This document shows, in pieces, positions 54,503 to 64,000 of a stretch of DNA of 64,000 nucleotides. The DNA comes from Bemisia tabaci. Its lineage: Eukaryota; Arthropoda; Insecta; Hemiptera; Aleyrodidae. The stretch lies in contig NC_092798.1 in the NCBI RefSeq assembly GCF_918797505.1, positions 12,351,501-12,415,500 of the forward strand, given 5' to 3'. The first letter of the stretch is position 1. Each line of letters starts with the position of its first letter. A program made the translations under genes and the position numbers. The notes under the pieces are model-generated. The model searched no databases. It had not been told where the DNA came from and was given only the letters and a program-made list of their open reading frames with translations.

Positions 54503-55742
54503 TTCACAGTGTTACTCAGTTTCTTTCGAAATGTCCTTGAAAAGCCAAATGTGCCCTCCTGTATCCGGACTTCGTGTTGTACAAGCCGCACGATTGGAGT
54601 ACAATTTTTCCGTAATTCAATTTCAGCGATGAAGTTGTGGGAGTCGTACGAAAGCAACCTTACGTTCCGAATTGCACAATTATTCGTTGCTTGGCCGATA
54701 AAAGGACGTAAACACTATTTGAGATGAGACCGGAAGAGCATTGACTTATTTGGACGACAGGGTTCCGTAGGAAGTGAAGTTACGTCCTTATGTCAGGCAG
54801 GCGTAGAGTTATGGGGTAAGTGAGATACGATAATTTGACTTCACCAAATGGTATCATTTCAATTTCAATTCCTCCAAAATTGTTCCTTTTACGTTAACAA
54901 GGTTTATACCGTCACCGTTAGTGAAAACCGGGAAACATCAGGAAAGTAGATGTATTCGGAGAAAATCAGGAAAATGACTGGAAAATCGGGCTCAGGAAAT
55001 TTTAAGTGCGTCAGGACTTTTTCAACTTCCTACAGTTTTAGCACATATGCAGAAGTAAGATAATTCTGTCATAATTCTCAGTATGTTAAGCATTAAAATC
55101 AAACGAGTGTCAATTTACTCGTGCCGAAAATCAGAAACTTTAATTACCATGTCAGGTAAATAAAAGATAAAACTTAAGTATATACCATGTTGAACGAAAT
55201 TTGTATGCCCGTGGGAAGATTGCATAAATATGCCATCATTAGCCAATTGTTTTCCTAAGAAATGTTCGAGGGAAAAGGGAAGGGATAGAGAGAGTTAATT
55301 TTATATTCGCTCCGAGGCCGTAATTATTTACCCATTTCTCTTTTCAGTTTCAAAAACTTCACCCTAAAATTTTCTCAAAAATTTGTTTAAACTTTCTCTG
55401 ATCAATGCATATCGTGTGAGGTATCGCCAAATGTTGAAAATTTTTCGGTCCGATTGACATGTCAAGGAAAAAAAAAACGTTCCCGTCCGAATGAAAAAGT
55501 GCAATGAAGACGAAGGATTTTATCACGACGATTAACTCGCATTGCCCCAATGTTTTTACCAGGCGTAATATGTCTAGGTTGTTCCGGACTCGGCATACCC
55601 AAGAAATCTCAGGATTCATTTAGGATCGAAAAAATTCCGGGAAAATGGTAAGGTTGTTGGCCTCAAAAACCAGGATTTTCTTTTTTCCGGTATGTCAGTC
55701 AGTGGCTGAGTAGTCTGCTTTGACTCTGCGTTTTTTGAGTTA
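54503..55742. other. No recognised gene; family F remnant near 54916
   Basis: ACCGTTAGTGAAAACCGGGA, AACATCAGGAAAG, AAAATCAGGAAAATGAC near 54916-54990 is an F interior without clear ends. The rest is unassigned. Confidence 0.35.
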
Positions 55743-55986
55743 ACCATTGCCACGATCTTGGTATACCTACCGAAAAATGTCGGAGAATGTTAAAAAGTCG
55801 GGGAGAAAATGATGAAAGTGTCAGAAAAAAATTGCTAAGTCACCCTTAATAGCTTTTTGGAATGAGTTTAGCGTTTCGTACAACAAATTTTCCTAAAAAC
55901 TATTTAGCATTACCTATGTCTTTATAACCACCTGGCATAACTTCAATTGTCAGGGAATTCATTTTCTAAATTCTGTGGCAACCCTG
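55743..55986. repeat. Family D element, diverged left end
   Basis: CCATTGCCACGATCTTGG ... TTGTCAGGGAATTCATTTTC and TAAATTCTGTGGCAACCCTG. Confidence 0.65.
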
Positions 55987-56753
55987 AAAAAGAATCCAAA
56001 ACTTGCTCACATCTTCAGAGAACAAGACAGTAATAAAGCATGGAGTTAAAATACTCCCTAAGAAGGGGAAAATATTTGAGGAAGTAAGGAAAAATTATGG
56101 CAGTGCCGATGCCCAAAGCAAAGGTTTTAGATGGTGAAGAACCAGTAGACGCTCATTAAGTTTCGAACATCCAAGCCCGAGTCTAACATGCGAGACTGAC
56201 CTATTGTCTTTACTTGAATCTAAATCCGTATAAAAATGAGGAAAACATAGAATTTACATGCGCCCCGTTAAAAATAAAATATTCATTCGAACCGAAGCTC
56301 CAGATGAAATCATTCGTGTCCCTCCCGAAAATAGCATATCAATAACTGTATCGATCGAGACAACCCGGAAATGACGGAGGAAATCTAACGGCTGATTCTA
56401 ATGACTTAAGTACCTCGAGAATCCCCACAGCACTCACGCGCTTCTTCAAATAAACCGCTCTGTTATCCAGGAGTCATCGGGCACGTGGGCAATACGTTTG
56501 TCGGACGGTGATTTGGGACTTTTAAAATTCAAAATAGTCGGTAAAATAACGGGGAATGGTAGTCGCAGGCATTCGTCTTGTTATCGGTGTACTGAGGAAG
56601 TAATATATTCTTCCCTTTCTCCGATACCGTTTTCTCGCACTCGGGCGATGGCCTCTTCGCGGCTGAGGTTGTTAAACTTCGTGTCGCTTCTTGTACATTG
56701 TCCTTCCTTGTATTTACGGAAATAGTTGCGGACTTACTTAGGGAAACCTGGAA
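55987..56753. other. No recognised gene
   Basis: Short open frames on both strands without motifs. Confidence 0.35.
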
Positions 56754-57186
56754 AGTCAGGGGCCGAATTTTGTCGGCTCTCCCACGCGGAGACGCAACAT
56801 CCATCGATGAGTCCAAACCACACCACCGACCTATCGCCCTGGATAGACGATCAAATTCCGAACCAATTCGGATCAAAGTAGACATGCTGATGACTGGTGC
56901 TCACCATCTACCATCAAATTTTGACGGGCCGCACTTTTTTGTTCAAAGTAAGATCAGAACGGAGTGCCACCATTCATTATTTCCTGCCATAGGAAACATT
57001 TCTGCCAAGTTTTCATTTTAAAATGAAGCAAATTAATGAGTTAAAGACTGATGACTCCCGACACTTTGATGCTACTTTGATCGGAATTGGTTCGGGAATT
57101 TGATCGTCTATCCAGGGCTTAAGTGCAGTCGAGACTCGCCGTAAGTGTATTGAAGTACGGTGGAAGGACCGATAAAATTCGGCCCC
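56754..57186. repeat. Family L element with inverted arms
   Basis: CAGGGGCCGAATTTTGTCGG at the left, CCGATAAAATTCGGCCCCAG at the right. A second inner pair is seen: TAGACGATCAAATTCCGAAC, CAATTCGGATCAAAGTAG against CTACTTTGATCGGAATTG, GTTCGGGAATTTGATCGTCT. Confidence 0.82.
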
Positions 57187-57482
57187 AGGGATTCAACGGC
57201 GACCTGGAAAAGGCAGGGAATTTCTAAGATGCCTGCATGTCTGAATAACCTGGAAAACAGGCGAGCTGTCGTTTCTCGGACGAAAGAACCATTTCAAGGT
57301 TGAAAAATAGACGCAAACAATTACATTTTTCACAGTAATGAACCAATGAAATTTTTGTTCAACATTTGTTTATTTTTGCATGACATTAGAAGGAAAATTA
57401 GTGAAATTTTCAGTTAGATATGTCCAAGATTCTCCTGGTAAAAATACAATCATCGAGGGAAAAATTCAACACCATTAAGATC

Positions 57483-57651
57483 AGTGGCGAGGCGTGAATG
57501 ATCGATTATTATCGATTTTTCCCTATTTGAAGCTATGGTAAAGAATCAGTTTCAAAAATGTTCGTTGCGAACACCCTGTTTATCGATCCTTTTCCAAAGG
57601 TTTAAAAGGCAGCTCAATCGATTCATCGCAAATTACGCCACGCCACTGATT
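57483..57651. repeat. Family P MITE
   Basis: CAGTGGCGAGGCGTGAATGA, TTTGAAGCTATGGTAAAGAA, CAATCGATTCATCGCAAA, CGCCACGCCACTG. A relative in the other orientation is at 60849-60998. Confidence 0.82.
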
Positions 57652-57853
57652 GAGGTGAATGTATATTCCTTCGTGACCGAGGCGACGAATTGTCGGAAAA
57701 TTTTATCAGGTCAGCGAAATCAGCGGAAAGTCTGGGACGAAAAGTCATGATCGAGACTGGGAAGTTGAAACATCTTGAAACGGAAAATCTTGAAAAAGCA
57801 CATCAGCGCTGTGCGCACAATCAAACTGAGTCTCATTCCAGACCGGACTTCAG

Positions 57854-58084
57854 CACTGGTAAAAAAAGTAGCTTGGATCTAGAGTCCAGACTCTTAAAAA
57901 CATTGACAAGAAAAAATACTCTTGATTAAATCAGATTTAAGCTTAAATCAAAAGGAAATCCGCTCAAATGAAGAGGCTCGGATCTTCGATTCAATGAAAA
58001 ATCCGATTGAATCAAGAGTATTTTTTCTTGTCAATGTTTTTAAGAGTCTGGACTCCAGATCCAAGCTACTTTTTTTTACCAGTG
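57854..58084. repeat. Family B hairpin element
   Basis: CACTGGTAAAAAAAGTAGCT ... AGCTACTTTTTTTTACCAGTG. The arms are almost perfect here, even at the variant AAGCTACTTT end, so the arms have changed together. AG on both sides. Confidence 0.9.
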
Positions 58085-58317
58085 AGTGCTGTAAGTTGCA
58101 CTTCAAAAGTTGTCTCCCCTCCCGCCGAAATAATTTCAGGTTGATTCGTAAAAGCACCTGGCTGCATAGGGAGCCTTATGACATTATATGCTGTTTTTAA
58201 GATAAGCCAAAAACTATAATTCTAATAGCCAAATGCAGCCCAACCTCTTGGACAATGACAAGACGGTTGCAATACTCCAAGCCAATATACTGTAGAACTT
58301 GAAAGATCAGGGTGTCT

Positions 58318-58607
58318 ACAAATCCGAAATTTCCGAAAAGTTTGGAAATAGTACTGATTTTTCCAGGGTGGTCTGGAAGTACTGAAAAAATGCGGACATT
58401 TTGCAAGAAAGTCCGGAATGTTTTTCAGTCTTGTCGCAATTTGAGCGGGAAATTAAAATTTTTGAAATTTTTCGCATTTCGTCAGTTGAAGGTATTGAAA
58501 AAGTACTGAATTTTTCTGTTGAGGAGGTACTGGATCTCTTGGGAATGTACTGAAAAAGTACCGTAATAGTACTGGTTTTTGGTCAGCCTGTTTTAGTAGA
58601 CACTCTG
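58318..58607. repeat. Family G element with 5-bp target duplication
   Basis: CAGGGTGTCTACAAATCCGA ... GTTTTAGTAGACACTCTG; AAGAT at 58313-58317 and 58608-58612. Confidence 0.88.
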
Positions 58608-58639
58608 AAGATTAGCGAGGGCTCGAAAGTTCTCAAATT

Positions 58640-58930
58640 GGCAGAGGCGTTACCACCGAGCGGAGATGTCGGAAGGCAACGGGAAGCCACCGTTACGGTA
58701 TCCAAGAGCGGAAGGGGTGCGGATTGGAGAGGCAGCACGGCGTCGTCGAAGGGGTTGCTAACTGGAGAACCCCCGTTCCAGGGTGACTCACTCGCCGATT
58801 GCAAAATAGCGCGCAATTCGCGCACGGGGGAGCTTCCCGCCCTTGTGACGTCACTTTTTGCGCATCTTGCGTCACTCGCGAGCGGGTCCGTGCCGCGTGG
58901 TCCTCACGCTGCTGGAGGAAGGAAAAAAGC
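58640..58930. promoter_or_regulatory. GC-rich island
   Basis: CpG-rich with overlapping open frames on both strands; ends near GGAAGGAAAAAAGCTCG. No gene assigned. Confidence 0.25.
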
Positions 58931-58991
58931 TCGGACGTTGCCAAATTTCTCCGAGTCGAATATCTACTTTTAAGAAAAGTCAACACTAATA

Positions 58992-59249
58992 CTGTCGTGC
59001 CCGTGCTAAGGGAAAACGCCGTATGATCATTTGAGAGTTGCCATATTTCCCTACATCAAGCATGAATTTCATAGGAAAGTTATGCAAATATTTCCCTGAA
59101 ATTATCGGATATTTTAGATTAAATTGCGGGCAAAATTGTCTAAAATTTTTAGGAAAAATGTCAAGTATTTTCTCGGTAAATTCTTTATTTATTGAAGGAG
59201 ATATGACAACGTCTGAAGGCTCATACGGCGTTTTTCCTTAGCACGGCAG
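58992..59249. repeat. Family A MITE, complete
   Basis: CTGTCGTGCCCGTGCTAAGG ... TTTTCCTTAGCACGGCAG. The left end carries a small duplication (GTGCCCGTGC). Confidence 0.85.
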
Positions 59250-59903
59250 ACTTAAGCCCATGCGTCATCGGGAAACCCTCCAACTCGTACGACTTCTAAG
59301 CGGTTTCAAGGGATGACTGGACAAGTTCAGAAAGCAAGCATCACAGTTAGTGTTTTTCAGGATTTTCCTTCGTTCCATCAAGATCTGCGGATTGGAAGAC
59401 TTTCAATTTGCCAGCGCACACTCTAAGGAAGATAAAATGAGGTTAGGAATGTTTAAATTTGGTTCAAAATTTCCCGAAAGAAACCAAGTTTTTAGTGAAA
59501 AGGAGGTGTGCTTGTTAGTTGCTTCGAAGATTTTCTTTAAATATCATTTTTCCGTTGGTTCCCTCCTCTGAATCGCTTTCACAAATAGGTTATCAGAAAT
59601 TGTGCGTTTGCTTTCTTTTTCTTCAAGATTAATTTTGGTTCTAAACAAGTTATTTTAATTTTTTTTAAAGAAAATGCTAATTTTTGCAGTTTTGGTTTCC
59701 TGGGTTCGAAGTTAGCAAACAAAGCTCTTGCAGTTTAGTCTTGAAGTAAGAACTTTACTCCATAAGAATTGATAAGAAAGTTTGCAGCAAATAGATCCCT
59801 TCAAATATTGACTCCTCAGCCTCCTCAGGTGTGCTCGATTTAGTTACGCCCCTGGAAAATCCTAGCTCCTCCAGATTTTTTATTTTTCTTTTTTCATCGG
59901 TCC
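59250..59903. other. No recognised gene
   Basis: AT-rich. The 73-codon forward frame at 59350 has no motif. Confidence 0.4.
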
Positions 59904-59911
59904 CCGAAAAC

Positions 59912-60717
59912 CAGGGCCGGATTCACCTACTTGCCGCCCATGGGCCGCCTGTATTTTTCCGCCCCCTTCTCATTCGTTTTGAAACTCAATAAAAACCATC
60001 AAGTGAACGTGCCGGCGGGGAGGGGTGCATAAGACGCAATTACTCGTGTTGAACAAATTTTTGGGAAAACCCTGTCAACACTACTAGCATAAGTTCACAG
60101 AACTTTGCGCGAAAGTTAAGTTTCGTAAACCTATCTCTGTGTGGGCAAGGCCTTCCATTCATAAGAAATGAACGAAAAAATTATGAAAGAACAAACATAA
60201 ATGTGGTTCAATGATTTTAACTTCCGCCGCCGCACCGCGCAAACCGCGCCATGTTTGGCGCAACGTGTGAAGGATGCCGACCGTCTTGTAGGCGCTATGT
60301 GTTTCACGCCGACCGCTGCTGACCGTACTGTGTTTGATGCAATGCGAGAAGTATTCGTGCAGTCTTGTAGGCGCTAATATGTGTTACATGCCGATCGCCG
60401 CGCCGAGGGCTTCTCCTTTTCATCCCAAGTCCTCGTCATCATTGCTCTCTGCACCGCGCCGCTCCAGGCCGAATTGCGTGTTTGGTCTCTCTCTCAACTA
60501 GACTAATAGACGGCTCTGTCTTTTGTATCACCGAAAGACGAACAAATCAGAAATCACTCTACTTTAACTCTCAGGAAATGAGATATTTCGTCCCCTTTCT
60601 CATTTGTAATTTTTTTACTGAATCCGATTTGTTTTTTTATACCTACACTTAAAAAAATTGCCAATTCTTGCCGCCATGGGCCGCGGCCCATGTGGCCACC
60701 CCCTTAATCCGGCCCTG
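59912..60717. mobile_element. hAT-type non-autonomous element (family H)
   Basis: CAGGGCCGGATTCACCTACT ... CCTTAATCCGGCCCTG, reverse orientation to the copy at 19582. Perfect 8-bp duplication CCGAAAAC at 59904-59911 and 60718-60725. The interior matches the other copy in inverted order, but with fewer tandem units. Confidence 0.93.
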
Positions 60718-60848
60718 CCGAAAACCCCAAGAAAGAAATGAAACCAACCAATCAGAGAGCAGCCCAAGCATGGCATTTCTCTCTTGATGGGTTGTCCTGT
60801 CCCCGTGGGGCCTGATATCCATGAGAAACCCGATCCCCTCCGCCGCGC

Positions 60849-60998
60849 CAGTAGGATGCAGTGCTTTGCGATGAATCGATCGATCTATCATCCACACCTG
60901 TAAAAAAGTATCGATTCCGGCATACCTCGATAATCGATTCTTTACCATAGCTTCAAATTGGATACCTTCGATAGTCGATGTTTCACGTCTCGCCACTG
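60849..60998. repeat. Family P MITE, inverted
   Basis: CAGTAGGATGCAGTGC, CGATGAATCGATCGATC, TTCTTTACCATAGCTTCAAA, ACGTCTCGCCACTG. The neighbouring A element is inserted two bases beyond its end. Confidence 0.75.
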
Positions 60999-61180
60999 CA
61001 CTGCCGTGCGAAGGAAAAACGAGCCTTCAGACGTTGCCAAGTTTCCTTCGATTAAAAACCAAATTTACTGGGCAAATTGTGAAGATTTTCCTCCCAAATT
61101 TTCAGACGACTTTGTACGCAATTTAATTTAAAATACCTGAAAATTTCAAAGAAAAATGTGCATGAATGTCGTCAAAAATT

Positions 61181-61642
61181 GGGGCATACCATTTTGATTT
61201 TGATTCGCCCAAAATTTTAGCTGTCGAGTCCGGGGACTTTGCCATAGGTGTGTTGAAGATGATAAACATCGTCAAGAATAGAGGTGAACTATGAAACTTT
61301 AGAGCTGGCATAGATGGATTGAGCGCATCCTATCATCAGTTTTTCTGTGGTAGAGAAGAGACTCTATAAATACTCTTTGGTGGGTGCAGAAGAGGTTGGC
61401 CTATTATCAAGGAGGTAATAGTGCCCCTCTGTCCATCTTTGCTCTGTTTCTCAGTTTGCACTGATTCCTACCTCGGTCAGTTGCATGCTCATTTTCTCGT
61501 TTTAATTTTTACATTTTTTAGCTTCTGTTTCAGTTGAGAATGGGCATGTAACATGTAATTTGCCTGAAACGTCCTGGTTGTTTTATGTCTCCTCTAGCCT
61601 TGTATACCCATTTGTTTTTTGTATTTTAGTGTGCTTTTATCA
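61181..61642. mobile_element. Unidentified 462-bp insertion with 11-bp target duplication
   Basis: TCGTCAAAAAT flanks it (61170-61180 and 61643-61653) and removing one copy restores a normal family A interior. An 11-bp duplication is longer than usual for DNA transposons and would suit target-primed reverse transcription, but no poly-A end or coding sequence is evident. Confidence 0.7.
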
Positions 61643-61722
61643 TCGTCAAAAATACACGTCTTAGTAAGGGAAATTTGGCAACTCTCGAATGTTCAAACGG
61701 CGTTCTTCCTCAGAACGGCAGT

Positions 61723-62087
61723 CAGGGCCGGATTTACCAATAGGCTACATAGGCTGTAGCCTAGGGCGCAACATTCTGAAGGGCGGAAAATCTTTGAGGA
61801 ATTATTATTTTTTTTTTTTTAATTTAACGAGTCTTTTATTACCTACTTTTCATTTTCCAAAACCAACTTGCAAACGTAAACGTACCTCAAAACTGTTTAA
61901 AATCGTGTTTTTTTAAAGGTGAATTTGAACATTTTCCTGACACCTAACATCCTCCTTCTGATCTGGAGGGGAGGGGCTCCTGGGGGACCGGGACCCCCCC
62001 CCCCCCCCCCCCAGCACCCAAGCGCCTACTTTCAAGGGCGCAACCCTAAGTTTAGCCTGGGGCGCTAAAAATGTAAATCCGGCCCTG
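61723..62087. mobile_element. hAT-type element, second CAGGGCCGG family
   Basis: CAGGGCCGGATTTACCAATA ... AATGTAAATCCGGCCCTG. The subterminal TAGCCTAGGGCGC is mirrored by GCGCCCCAGGCTA-like sequence. Perfect 8-bp duplication ACGGCAGT at 61715-61722 and 62088-62095. Contains C19 at 61994-62012. Different interior from the other H copies. Confidence 0.92.
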
Positions 62088-62098
62088 ACGGCAGTGCA

Positions 62099-62528
62099 CT
62101 GCGCAGAGCAATTTGTGGGCGATGACACAGAGCGAGCCGGGCTGGATGTTTTGCTCGGCCCGAGATGGAGATCACATGTCTCCCCGTTTCAAGGAGAACC
62201 CGGGGGGTCACCGGTGAGGGGGGGTTGGTGGGGGCGTGGGGGGCTCTCATTGACCGCGGCTCAATGTCAGATCTGCGCTGACGGAACTGACTAATCATTT
62301 CATCTCCAGGAACTCCTGCTCTCGAGTCGAGTTAGCCGCTCCTCCGACGTAAGAGCGTATCTTCAAGTCCACGTGAGCCCTGTTCTCCGTATAACTTCAT
62401 GCCCTCCAGGGCTCATGTGGAAATATGGATAGTCGTAAGTGGAGCGGCGCGTTGAGCCGCTCTACTATACTCTCTCCTGCTCGGCTGCCGGTTCGAGCCC
62501 TCTTAAAAATTGAATCGTTGGTCGAATT
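62099..62528. other. Moderately GC-rich sequence, no gene
   Basis: G-rich patch near 62200-62240 and CpG around 62440. No recognisable product. Confidence 0.35.
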
Positions 62529-62574
62529 GGACGTATTTCTGCCAAACGGAACTGTGCGCATAATGACGCACTGG

Positions 62575-62628
<54 letters not shown>

Positions 62629-62918
62629 ATAGGATCTAGAGTCTAGACTCTTAAAAACATCGACAAGAAAAGGTACTCTTGATTCAATCAGAATCCAGCT
62701 TAAATCGCTTCTTAATTTAAGCGGATTTCGTTTTGATTCAAGCAAAAATCCGATTGAATCAAGAGTAGGTATTTTTTCTTGTCAATGTTTTCAAGAGTCT
62801 GGACTCTAGATCCAATGTGTTTTTTTTTCCAGTGCGTGATCCCTGTTACGCACATATTCTTAGGGGTCCCAGGGCTCATGTCTTAATGCTTATAGTTCCG
62901 CTTGGCAGAAATACGTCC
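62529..62918. repeat. Family C MITE interrupted by family B
   Basis: GGACGTATTTCTGCCAAACG at the left, GCTTGGCAGAAATACGTCC at the right, AATT on both sides (62525-62528 and 62919-62922). The B hairpin at 62569-62834 splits it. Compared with the intact copy at 22641, the empty site reads AATGACGTGATCCC. Confidence 0.9.
62569..62834. repeat. Family B hairpin element with A53 run, nested
   Basis: CACTGG then 53 A (62575-62627), long complementary arms, and TTTTCCAGTG. CG on both sides, which relative to the empty site looks like a 2-bp target duplication. Confidence 0.88.
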
Positions 62919-62935
62919 AATTATAGTGATCTACG

Positions 62936-63188
62936 CTGCTGTGCTGAGGAAAAACGCCGTATGAGCAGATGGTAATTGCCAAATTTCCTCCCGGGAAATA
63001 TTCATTTTTTGAAGAAAATTGTGAGTAATTTTCCTTGAAATAATGTGACACTTTATATTGAGTTTACGAATGGAATTCTCTGGAAATGAGTAGAAAATAA
63101 TTTACAAATCTTCCCGAAATGCATAATTTTTCAAAGGAAATTTGACAACGTCTGAAGGCTAATACGGCGTTCTTCCCTGATTCGGCAA
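62936..63188. repeat. Family A MITE
   Basis: CTGCTGTGCTGAGGAAAAAC ... GTTCTTCCCTGATTCGGCAA; the right end is eroded. Confidence 0.8.
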
Positions 63189-63234
63189 TTTTTGCGAAAG
63201 GAGCTTGTTTTCATGGATTCCTCAAAGGCAAAAA

Positions 63235-63307
63235 CAGGGTGACTTGTACCGGAAAAGTCATTGAAAACCCGGGAAAGTCAGGGAAATCTTTCCCTTTCCA
63301 ACCCTGA
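63235..63307. repeat. Family D-like short element or fragment
   Basis: CAGGGTGACTTGTACCGG, GGGAAAGTCAGGGAAATC, TTTCCAACCCTG. Confidence 0.55.
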
Positions 63308-63814
63308 AAATTCAATAAATTTTGCCTCGGAACCTTGAAGTTCTCTTTTCTGGCCGAAATATTGGATTATGTTCCACCGCGTTCACACGCTGTATCGCCA
63401 AATATTAAAACTTCTACTTGTAAATTAACGAATTTTGAAATTTTTCAATGAATTTTGTGAGACTTGTACCGCTGAATTTTTTTCGTTAGAAACCAGCTTT
63501 TGGCTATTTGGACTTTCCAAGTCGGCAACATTGCACACGAGTGCTGTTGACGCATATTGCAATGGGGGAGGGCGAATTCTTGCTCGGATCTCACGCACTG
63601 TACTCTGCAGTATTGCAAGATGAGGCCATAGAACTTTCCGCACCAGATTAATTGGAAAAATTAGTAAAACTCTAATGGTATCACCACCTTTGACACCACC
63701 ATAGGACAGAGTAGGTAATGGGCAACACCGTTACTGCCCGTATGCTTTTCTCTGACTTTCAGTCAGTTTTCTTTTCGTTTTATTGATTTTATCATCATTA
63801 TGTTGCTCTGATCT
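63308..63814. other. No recognised gene
   Basis: Nothing supportable. Confidence 0.4.
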
Positions 63815-64000
63815 TCGGGGCCGGATTTACCTACTTGCCGCCCATGGGCCGTCTGTATTTTGCCGCCCCCTTCTCATTAGTTTTGAAACATCGATAAAAA
63901 CCATCAAATGAACGTGCCAGTGGGGGAGTGGTGCATTAGACGCGTTTACTAGTGTTGGACACATTTTTTGCGAAAGCCCTGTCAACACTACTAGAAAAAG
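63815..64000. mobile_element. hAT-type element (family H), cut by window end
   Basis: CGGGGCCGGATTTACCTACT then TGCCGCCCATGGGCCG and AAAACCATCAAATGAACGTG, collinear with the start of 59912-60717. It continues past the window. Confidence 0.85.

Larger units (their letters stand above)
61001..62094. repeat. Family A MITE broken by two later insertions
   Basis: Left end CTGCCGTGCGAAGGAAAAAC; interior to 61180; then a 462-bp insert; the A sequence resumes at 61654 (ACACGTCTTAGTAAGGG, AAATTTGGCAACTCTCG); an hAT element sits two bases beyond its last base; the duplicated end CGGCAG closes at 62094. TGCA on both outer sides (60997-61000 and 62095-62098). Confidence 0.85.

Overview
The window reads as repeat-dense intergenic or intronic DNA of an arthropod. 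A hemipteran, possibly a whitefly, is my guess; it rests on the style of the short inverted-repeat elements and on an insect-type errantivirus, and no host gene confirms it. I found no convincing host protein-coding gene, rRNA, tRNA or CRISPR array. Almost every short open frame falls inside a repeat, a palindrome or a GC-rich patch.

The only clear genes belong to one complete LTR element at 36452-44241, lying on the minus strand. It is an errantivirus (insect Ty3/gypsy-type endogenous retrovirus) with gag, pol (protease, RT, RNase H, integrase) and env, and no internal stops in any of the three long frames. Its 220-bp LTRs differ at about four positions. It has a 4-bp CATG target duplication, a tRNA-Ser-like primer site, a polypurine tract and a leader holding two imperfect direct repeats. 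Pol must come from a -1 frameshift. Env has no ATG in its open frame and so probably depends on splicing.

The rest is layered non-autonomous DNA transposons plus tandem arrays. I separate these families by termini and target duplications: A (CTGCCGTGCTAAGG ends, 4-bp TSD), B (near-complete hairpin, CACTGG ends, apparent 2-bp TSD), C (GGACGTATTTCTGCC ends, 4-bp TSD), D/F/G (CAGGGT ends with monotonously reiterated TCAGGGAA, ATCAGGAAA or AAGTACTG cores; F and G with 5-bp TSD), H (CAGGGCCGGATT ends, 8-bp TSD, hAT type), and several smaller ones. Left to right: 1-2 kb unrecognised; 2-5.6 kb A and B copies; 5.9-6.6 kb a 111-bp tandem array; 8.55-9.37 kb a dyad array of GATCGATT-like units between 78-bp direct repeats; 9.7-33.8 kb mixed D/F/G/H elements, GC-rich islands and several tandem duplications, including an 81-bp array at 24.2-24.6 kb; 34.07-35.91 kb a 1.85-kb foldback with about 815-bp arms; 36.45-44.24 kb the errantivirus; 44.3-64 kb more nested elements, including a 313-bp palindrome and a family A copy broken by two later insertions.

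The nesting gives a readable order of insertion: host, then P, C, D or N copies, then A, B, F or G, then hAT H. The most unusual structures are the giant foldback, the GATCGATT array, and the two multiple-of-three tandem arrays that keep frames open.
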